Of a DNA stretch of 64,000 nucleotides, positions 58,562 to 64,000 are shown piece by piece. The DNA is from JABDIP01 sp965250245 (GTDB lineage Bacteria; Pseudomonadota; Alphaproteobacteria; DSM-16000; Inquilinaceae), in assembly GCA_965250245.1 (NCBI GenBank), contig OZ252296.1:2542001-2606000 (forward strand). The letters run 5' to 3'. Within the stretch, counting starts at the first letter, position 1, and each line of letters begins with the position of its first letter. Made by a program: the position numbers and the translations under genes. The notes beneath the pieces are model-generated. The model saw only the letters and a list, made by a program, of their open reading frames with translations. It had not been told where the DNA came from and ran no database searches.

Positions 58562-59188
58562 CTAAGATATGAGGCCGCGGCGGCGTGCAATCCATTCCAC
58601 GATTCTTACGAGCCACTCGGGACAGCCTTCATGGCGGAGCGCTCTCATGCGGGCGTGAAAGTGCCCTTCGCTTGAATGGGCATAATCCAGATCTCGATCC
58701 AGGAAGGATTGCGCTTCAGCGGCCAACTCACGTCCATTCGGCAATGCGTGGGCGAAAATCCGCTCGGCCCTGTAACAAAGTGCCTCAATGCGCGCCCGTA
58801 TCCTCTGGTCATAGCCGAAGCCCAACCGGAACAGCCGTGCGTGCTGCGCTTCGTGGATCAATATGCAGGCAAGCCATTCCGGGCCTCCTTGCGGTCCGAG
58901 AACGTCTCTCACGTTCAGTTCCACCAGCCTTTGTTTGGGCACATACCAGCCGGGAAACTCTATCAGTCCGTGGACAAAGACGGTTTGCACATCTCCTTGC
59001 ATCGCCTTAAGCCTAACCGGTGCGTACTCCTGGATGAGATCGAATGCGGTCCTGATATTCCGAATGATTTCAGCCTTCTCTGCGCGACTGCAAAACCGGC
59101 CGACCGCAACGACCATGTCATGGATCAGGTGCTTCTCAGCGACGAGAAGTGAAAGCCTCGTTAGCGGATAGGCCCTGCGCTGCGACAT
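58562..59188 (-). CDS. Putative HExxH metalloprotein, unknown
   Basis: 208 residues, no family recognised. The central segment WLACILIHEAQHARLFRLGF contains a zinc-binding HExxH motif (residues 112-116), with Glu135, 19 residues further on, as a possible third ligand. This arrangement resembles gluzincin peptidases. The N-terminal 60 residues and the C-terminal 60 are helical, without signal peptide or membrane segment. Several cysteines are scattered. GC is a little lower than in the neighbouring core genes. It is followed on the same strand by an HTH gene. A protease role is inference. Confidence 0.6.
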   Translation of the reverse strand: MSQRRAYPLTRLSLLVAEKHLIHDMVVAVGRFCSRAEKAEIIRNIRTAFDLIQEYAPVRLKAMQGDVQTVFVHGLIEFPGWYVPKQRLVELNVRDVLGPQGGPEWLACILIHEAQHARLFRLGFGYDQRIRARIEALCYRAERIFAHALPNGRELAAEAQSFLDRDLDYAHSSEGHFHARMRALRHEGCPEWLVRIVEWIARRRGLIS

Positions 59189-59282
59189 CTAGGCGGCCCT
59201 CGGTCCCCAGGAAATACCGCGTTCATTAGCGTCTTGCCGGGTTACCCGAGGGTTAAGCGCCCGCGCCGTGGGCCGTAAATCG

Positions 59283-60044
59283 TCAGAGTTCGATCACCAG
59301 GCCGTCATAGGCCGGTTCGACTCCCTCCGGCAGCCTAGACATCAGGGAATCGTAGTCCATCTGGTGGTTCATGTGGGTCAGATAGGCCTTCTCCGGCGCC
59401 AGGCGCTCGATCCAGCCGAGCGCGCGGTCCAGATGGGCGTGGCTGGGATGCGGCTCCTCGCGGGTGGCGTCGACGACCCAGATCTTGACGCCGTCCAGCG
59501 CGGCGAAGGCGTCGTCGTCGAGATCGACGACGTCGGTGGAGTACGCGAACTCGCCGAAGCGGTAGCCGAGTGATGGCGAGAAGCCATGGTCCTGGATGAA
59601 CGGCACGATGTCGAGATCGCCGATCGTCCAGATGCCGTCGATCACCTGAACTGTGAGGATCGGCCGATAAAGCCCTCTGTCCATGTCGATATTGCCGATC
59701 GCATACGGGAATGCCTCTTCCAGCCGGGCCTTGGTCGCTGCGTCGGCATAGGCGGGCAATGGGCCGTCCTGCCAGGTCATCGGCCGCAGGTCGTCGATGC
59801 CGTGGATGTGGTCGGCATGGGCATGGGTGTAGAGCACTGCGTCGATGCGGCTGGCGCCGGCGTCGAGGAGCTGGGCGCGCAGATCGGTCGGGGTGTCCAC
59901 CAGGACCGTCGTGGCGCCCTGCTCCACCATGATTGCCGGTCGCCGGCGGCGGTTCTTCGGGTTCGACGGGTCGCAGGTGCCCCAATTGTTGCCGACCATC
60001 GGCACGCCGAGCGAGCCGCCGCAGCCGAGGATCGTCACCTTCAT
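59283..60044 (-). CDS. MBL-fold metallohydrolase (PhnP/PqqB-like)
   Basis: 253 residues of the metallo-beta-lactamase fold: VTILGCGGSLGVPMVGNNWG, VLVDTPTDLRAQLLD, the metal motif YTHAHADHIHGIDDLRPM (H-x-H-x-D-H), a later DHGFSPSLGYRFGEFAYSTD, and the C-terminal YLTHMNHQMDY with two His. Closest in pattern to PhnP-type phosphodiesterases that act on cyclic ribose phosphates, and in alphaproteobacteria it typically lies next to tatD. Substrate not settled. Confidence 0.93.
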   Translation of the reverse strand: MKVTILGCGGSLGVPMVGNNWGTCDPSNPKNRRRRPAIMVEQGATTVLVDTPTDLRAQLLDAGASRIDAVLYTHAHADHIHGIDDLRPMTWQDGPLPAYADAATKARLEEAFPYAIGNIDMDRGLYRPILTVQVIDGIWTIGDLDIVPFIQDHGFSPSLGYRFGEFAYSTDVVDLDDDAFAALDGVKIWVVDATREEPHPSHAHLDRALGWIERLAPEKAYLTHMNHQMDYDSLMSRLPEGVEPAYDGLVIEL

Positions 60045-60102
60045 GGTTGGCGGCGCCGGTTCAGGTCGTCCGAACGGTCACAATCGGCGGCAATTCCGCG
60101 CT

Positions 60103-60235
60103 GGGAGCCCTCACCCGGCCTGCCTCCGGCAGTCCACCCTCTCCCAGAGGGAGAGGGTTTGGTGGTGCTGGCCGCCGTTACCCTCTCCCTCTGGGAGAGG
60201 GTGGCGAGCGGAGCCGAGCCGGGTGAGGGCTTCCA
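60103..60235. repeat. Composite palindromic repeat, family A copy 5
   Basis: Outer AGCCCTCACCCGGC / GCCGGGTGAGGGCT arms around two CCCTCTCCC...GGGAGAGGG hairpins. Lies between the tatD stop and the MBL gene start (both minus strand); likely at the end of the tmk-holB-metG-tatD transcript. Confidence 0.85.
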
Positions 60236-60309
60236 GTGCAGACTTGCAAGCGCTGGGCTCTGACCGAGACCATGCGATGTCGGAGCGACCGCATGCACCG
60301 TCTGACCGG

Positions 60310-61122
60310 TCATCCGGCCGATCCCTCGCGATCAGGCCGGGTCACCTTGTCGAACAGGGTGAAGAAATTCTCCGTGGTCTGGCGGGCGGCCTCGGCGGTG
60401 CCGATGCCCTTGACCTCGGCCAGGCGCGCCGCCGTGTGCGCTACATAGGCCGGCTCGTTGCGCTTGCCGCGCTTGGGCACCGGCGCCAGGTAGGGCGAGT
60501 CGGTCTCGACCAGCAGCCGGTCCATCGGCAGGTCCCGTACCGTGGCGCGGATGTCGTCGGAGCGGTTGAAGGTCAGGATCCCGGACAGGGACACGTAGAA
60601 CCCGAATTCCACAGCACTTTCAGCGAGTTCCCGGCTGGAACTGAAGCAGTGGATCACACCGCGCAGGGGCTTGTCGCCGCCCTCGCCCGCGCCCTCCTCC
60701 TTGAGGATCCGAATGGTGTCGTCATCGGCGCTGCGGGTGTGCACCACCAGCGGCAGGCCGGTCTCGCGCGCCGCTTGGATATGGGTGCGGAAGCTGGCCT
60801 GCTGTTCCTCGCGCGGGCTGTGGTCGTAATGGTAGTCCAGGCCGCTCTCGCCGATCCCGACCAGCTTGGGGTGTTCCGCGATCTCGGCCAGGCGCGCCAC
60901 GCTCATCGCCGGTTCCGACGCCGCGTTGTGCGGATGCACGCCGGCGGCGCAGAAGACGTCGTCGAAGCGCTCGACGATCTCCAGGTTCTGGTCAAGCTGG
61001 CTCGGCCGGGTGCAGATCGTCACCATGCGGCCGACCCCGGCTTCGCGGGCGCGCGCGACGATGTCGTCGAGCTCGCCCGCGAAATCCTTGAAGTCGAGAT
61101 GGCAATGGCTGTCGACCAGCAT
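60310..61122 (-). CDS. tatD: TatD family metal-dependent deoxyribonuclease
   Basis: 270 residues with the TIM-barrel amidohydrolase-type metal sites: MLVDSHCHLDFKDF (H-x-H), GVHPHNAASEPAM, GIGESGLDYHYDHSPREEQQ (Glu), LPLVVHTRSADDDT (His), GVIHCFSSSRELAE (His) and LLVETDSPYLAPVPKRGKRN (Asp). Family members are 3'-5' exonucleases used in DNA repair; D-aminoacyl or other roles have been proposed for some. The start overlaps the metG stop (TGATG). Confidence 0.95.
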   Translation of the reverse strand: MLVDSHCHLDFKDFAGELDDIVARAREAGVGRMVTICTRPSQLDQNLEIVERFDDVFCAAGVHPHNAASEPAMSVARLAEIAEHPKLVGIGESGLDYHYDHSPREEQQASFRTHIQAARETGLPLVVHTRSADDDTIRILKEEGAGEGGDKPLRGVIHCFSSSRELAESAVEFGFYVSLSGILTFNRSDDIRATVRDLPMDRLLVETDSPYLAPVPKRGKRNEPAYVAHTAARLAEVKGIGTAEAARQTTENFFTLFDKVTRPDREGSAG

Positions 61123-62681
61123 CAGGCGCCCTCCGCCGCCTCCTCGACGTAGCGCGGGAAGACGCCCTCGGGCTTGGGCAGCGCCGTTCCCGGCTTGAGC
61201 GCGTCATCGTCGCCGACATGGGCGAACGCGCGCGCCTCGGCGGCCACGCCAAGCTGGTCGAGCATCTTGGCCATGGCGTCCGGCATCACCGGCTGCACCA
61301 GGATCGCCAGCCGGCGCACTGTCTCGGCCAGGACGTAGAGCACCGTGGCCATGCGCTCCGGATCGGTCTTGCGCAGCGTCCAGGGTGCCTGCTCATCCAC
61401 ATAGCGATTGGCGTCGCCGACCACGGCCCAGATCGCCTCCAGCACCTTGTGGAAGGCCTGCACGTCGATCTGGCGGCGGAGCTCCGGCAGCAGGCCGCCG
61501 GCCTTGTCCAGCAGCGCCCGGTCGGCCTCGGTGAAATCGCCCGGCTGCGGCACCGCGCCGCCGCAGTTCTTGGCGATCATCGACAGCACCCGTTGCGCCA
61601 GGTTGCCGAAATCATTCGCCAGATCGCCGTTGCAGCGGCCGACCATCGCCCGGTGCGAGAAATCGCCGTCATTGCCGAACGGCACCTCGCGCAGCACGAA
61701 GTACCGCACCTGGTCGAGCCCGTACTGCTCAACCAGCGCATAGGGGTCGATGACGTTGCCCAGGGTCTTGGAGATCTTCTGGCCGTCATTGGTCCACCAG
61801 CCATGGGCAAAGACCCGTTGCGGCGGTTCCAGCCCCGCCGACATCAGCATGGCCGGCCAGTAGACCGCGTGGAAGCGCAGGATATCCTTGCCGATCATGT
61901 GGAGATCGGCTGGCCAGAACGTCTTGTAAGACTCTGACTCCGTTTGCGGATACCCGACGGCGGTGATGTAGTTCGTCAACGCGTCGAGCCAGACATAGAT
62001 GACATGCCTGTCGTCGCCCGGGACCGGGATTCCCCAGTCGAGCGTGGCGCGGCTGATCGACAGGTCACGCAGCCCCGATTTCACGAAGCTGACCACCTCG
62101 TTGCGCCGGGACGGCGGCAGGATGAAGTCCGGATTGGCGTCGTAGAAGGCCAGCAGCCGATCCTGCCATTCCGACAGCTTGAAGAAGTAGCTCTCCTCCT
62201 CGACCCACTCGCATTCATGGCCGCTGGGGGCAATCTTCTTGCCGTCGACCTCGGTCAGCTCGTCCTCGGTGTGGAACGCCTCGTCGCGCACCGAATACCA
62301 GCCGGCATACTTGTCCAGGTAGATGTCGCCATTGTCCGCGATCGCCCGCCAGATCGCCTGGGACGCCGTCTTGTGCCGCGCCTCCGTGGTGCGGATGAAA
62401 TCGTCGTTGGAGAAGTTCAGCAGCGTGCCCAGATCGCGGAAATTCTGGCTGACCCGGTCGGTGAAGCTCTGCGGGTCGGTGCCGGCCTCCTCGGCCGATC
62501 GCTGGATCTTCTGGCCGTGCTCGTCGGTGCCGGTCAGGAAATGCACCGCATAGCCGTCCAGCCGCTTGAACCGGGCCAGCGTGTCGCAGGCCAGCGTCGT
62601 GTAGGCATGGCCGATATGCGGCTTGTCGTTGACGTAATAGATCGGGGTCGTGACGTAGTAGGTCTTATCGGCACCGGCCAT
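61122..62681 (-). CDS. metG: Methionine--tRNA ligase
   Basis: 519 residues. Class I signature: TTPIYYVNDKPHIGHAYTTL (HIGH motif), LTGTDEHGQKIQRSAEEAG and the KMSKS equivalent GQKISKTLGNVI. The connective peptide has EVDGKKIAPSGHECEWVEEESYFFKL and lacks the CxxC zinc knuckles of the E. coli type, so it is the shorter, zinc-poor form common in alphaproteobacteria. The C-terminal anticodon-binding helical domain follows; no tRNA-binding OB extension. GTG at 62684 precedes ATG 62681; either is possible. Confidence 0.97.
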   Translation of the reverse strand: MAGADKTYYVTTPIYYVNDKPHIGHAYTTLACDTLARFKRLDGYAVHFLTGTDEHGQKIQRSAEEAGTDPQSFTDRVSQNFRDLGTLLNFSNDDFIRTTEARHKTASQAIWRAIADNGDIYLDKYAGWYSVRDEAFHTEDELTEVDGKKIAPSGHECEWVEEESYFFKLSEWQDRLLAFYDANPDFILPPSRRNEVVSFVKSGLRDLSISRATLDWGIPVPGDDRHVIYVWLDALTNYITAVGYPQTESESYKTFWPADLHMIGKDILRFHAVYWPAMLMSAGLEPPQRVFAHGWWTNDGQKISKTLGNVIDPYALVEQYGLDQVRYFVLREVPFGNDGDFSHRAMVGRCNGDLANDFGNLAQRVLSMIAKNCGGAVPQPGDFTEADRALLDKAGGLLPELRRQIDVQAFHKVLEAIWAVVGDANRYVDEQAPWTLRKTDPERMATVLYVLAETVRRLAILVQPVMPDAMAKMLDQLGVAAEARAFAHVGDDDALKPGTALPKPEGVFPRYVEEAAEGA

Positions 62682-62696
62682 CACACTGCACTCCAG

Positions 62697-63785
62697 CTAG
62701 GCCCGTGCTGCGTCCTCCAGGGCCATGAAGGCCTGTAGAACGACCTGCTTCCTGTCCAGATTGGCGCTATCCGCCCGGGCGAAAAGGCGGTGCGTCTTTT
62801 CCCATACCTCAAGCCAGGGTTCAAGGCTGGCCCGGCCGGCCGTCAGCCGCCGGCCGAGCGCGCCGTCGCCGGCCACGATCTCCGGTGGTGCCGTGCCGCG
62901 CGCCAGGGCGCCGATCAGCCCCTCCAGCCACGTCTCCAGCAGCCCGGAGACGGTCCGGTAAGCCTGCTCCGCCGCCGGCGCGGCCAGCTTGTCGGCCATG
63001 CGGTGCGCCGCCACCATGTCGAGGTCCGGCAGGGTCTCCAGGAGGTCGATCAGGTTGCGATAGTGGGTCAGCCCGCCCTCCTCCACCAGCGCCAGGGCGC
63101 GTCCCGGGCAGCCGCGGGACAGCCGGGCGGCGGCACGGGCATCCTCTTCCGGCAGGTCCGGTGCCTGACGGGCCAGCAGCGCCATCAGATCGTCCTCGGC
63201 CAGCGGCTGCAGCGTCAGGCTGCGGCAGCGCGACCGGATGGTTGGCAGCAGCGCTCCCGGACGGTTGCAGGCCAGCAGCAGCACGGCCCGGTCCGGCGGC
63301 TCCTCCAGTACCTTCAGCAGGGCGTTGGCGCTGTTGCGGTTCATCCGTTCCGCCTCGTCGACGACGACCACCCGCCAGCCGCCCTCCGCCGGCGTCAGGC
63401 GCAGGAACGGCGCGATCTTGCGGATCTCGTCGACCGGGATCTCCCGCGGCTGCTTGCCCTTGTCGTCCGGCGGCTTGCGTTCGACGGTCAGCAGATCGGC
63501 ATGGCCGGCGGCGGCGACACGGCGGAACACCGGGTCCTCCGGGTCGACATGCAGGCTGTCCTGGACCGCGTCGCCGAACAGCCCGCCGGCGTCCTCCGCG
63601 CCGCCGGAGAGCAGGAACCGTGCGAAGCGGAAGGCCAACGTCGCCTTGCCCAGGCCGGCGGGGCCGCCGATCAGCCAGGCATGCGGCAGGCGGCCGGACC
63701 GGGCGGCGGCCAGCAATGCGGCTTCGGCCGCCGCGTGGCCGATCAGGTCGGGATTGGCGCGGGGTGCGGGGACGGCTGCGCTCAC
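62697..63785 (-). CDS. holB: DNA polymerase III delta prime subunit
   Basis: Clamp-loader subunit. 362 residues: an AAA+ fold with P-loop-like LIGGPAGLGKATLAFRFARF, a VVVVDEAERMNRNSANALLKVLEEPP Walker B and sensor region, and NRPGALLPTIRSRCRSL (SRC motif, arginine finger). A C-terminal helical collar domain follows. The GTG start overlaps the tmk stop (GTGA). Order tmk-holB-metG is typical for alphaproteobacteria. The zinc-module cysteines of the E. coli protein are absent. Confidence 0.93.
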   Translation of the reverse strand: MSAAVPAPRANPDLIGHAAAEAALLAAARSGRLPHAWLIGGPAGLGKATLAFRFARFLLSGGAEDAGGLFGDAVQDSLHVDPEDPVFRRVAAAGHADLLTVERKPPDDKGKQPREIPVDEIRKIAPFLRLTPAEGGWRVVVVDEAERMNRNSANALLKVLEEPPDRAVLLLACNRPGALLPTIRSRCRSLTLQPLAEDDLMALLARQAPDLPEEDARAAARLSRGCPGRALALVEEGGLTHYRNLIDLLETLPDLDMVAAHRMADKLAAPAAEQAYRTVSGLLETWLEGLIGALARGTAPPEIVAGDGALGRRLTAGRASLEPWLEVWEKTHRLFARADSANLDRKQVVLQAFMALEDAARA

Positions 63786-64000
63786 GGGATCGACAGACGG
63801 TGTTTCACGGCCTCCAGAATGGCGGCCGCGACCGCATCTGTCGATCCGGCGGCGTCGACCAGAACGCAGCGATCGGGTTCAGCCTCCGCGATGGCCAGGA
63901 ATCCCTGGCGCAGGCGCTCGTGGAAGCCGGACTCCATGCGCTCGTAGCGGTCCTCGTCGCCGGCCCGGCCATCGGCCCGGCGCAGGCCTGTTTCCACCGG
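63782..64000 (-). CDS. tmk: Thymidylate kinase, C-terminal part (cut by window edge)
   Basis: Only the last 72 codons are in the window; the start lies beyond base 64000. The visible part, ETGLRRADGRAGDEDRYERM then ESGFHERLRQGFLAIAEAEPDRC, carries the LID/Arg region and the F-H-E-R-x-R-x-G motif of dTMP kinases. Phosphorylates dTMP to dTDP for DNA synthesis. The stop overlaps the holB start. Confidence 0.9.
   Translation of the reverse strand, partial: PVETGLRRADGRAGDEDRYERMESGFHERLRQGFLAIAEAEPDRCVLVDAAGSTDAVAAAILEAVKHRLSIP

Overview
The window is high-GC chromosomal DNA from an alphaproteobacterium, most likely a Rhodospirillales/Azospirillum-like lineage. This rests on gene order, not on a search: ppiD-tpiA-secG-pyrG-kdsA, ftsB-pdhA-pdhB-pdhC-lpd, a fused ispDF, dusB(nifR3)-ntrB-ntrC-ntrY-ntrX-trkA-(D-amino acid aminotransferase)-hfq-hflX, and metG-holB-tmk. 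E1-beta carries its own lipoyl domain and IspD is fused to IspF, as is usual in this class. I see no rRNA, tRNA, CRISPR array, transposase gene or prophage block, so this is mostly core genome with short accessory patches.

Layout. 1-6.4 kb: periplasmic foldase, triosephosphate isomerase, SecG, CTP synthase and Kdo-8-phosphate synthase. 6.4-13.8 kb: a variable patch (lipoprotein hydrolase, small methyltransferase, DUF4105 protein, glyoxalase-superfamily protein, secreted unknown, membrane-SRPBCC fusion, two GNATs). 13.9-18.3 kb: enolase, MOSC protein, DUF2798, a secreted beta-propeller, DUF1801. 18.4-25.7 kb: ftsB, an MFS gene and the complete pyruvate dehydrogenase operon. 25.7-29 kb: an unusual membrane/PPC-domain protein, a small membrane protein and a fatty acid desaturase. 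28.8-32.5 kb: a four-gene polar amino acid ABC transporter whose cistrons are separated by repeats. 32.8-39.6 kb: drug-efflux-type MFS, DUF188, an orphan protein, an SDR, lipA with a COQ10-like gene, and a DUF1127/LysR divergent pair. 39.8-42.8 kb (minus strand): ispDF-pgpA-cinA-DUF429. 43-54.7 kb: the ntr regulon, trkA, aminotransferase, hfq and hflX. 54.8-64 kb: inositol-phosphatase-like and macro-domain proteins, DinB, mazG, an HTH gene and an HExxH gene, then MBL hydrolase, tatD, metG, holB and the 3' part of tmk.

How the genes connect. PDH, lipA and the COQ10-like gene supply acetyl-CoA and respiratory cofactors; eno and tpiA belong to glycolysis. The two Ntr two-component pairs with trkA and hfq form a nitrogen and ion control block. 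ispDF, kdsA and pgpA feed isoprenoid, LPS and phospholipid synthesis.

The most distinctive non-coding content is a set of intergenic palindromic repeat families: five copies of a ~130-bp composite, four copies of a ~90-bp element in two subtypes, two further families, and one element nested inside another. There is also a single 64-bp near-perfect palindrome directly beside a candidate promoter of the dusB-ntr operon. Regulatory signals that stand out are a GntR/PdhR-like operator filling the spacer of the pdhA promoter, a cluster of five GANTC sites ahead of ftsB, and clean dyads ahead of several accessory genes. I did not find an obviously new multi-gene system. The best candidates for new biology are the 566-residue membrane/PPC protein, the HTH + HExxH gene pair, and the orphan 168-residue gene with its own promoter-like region.
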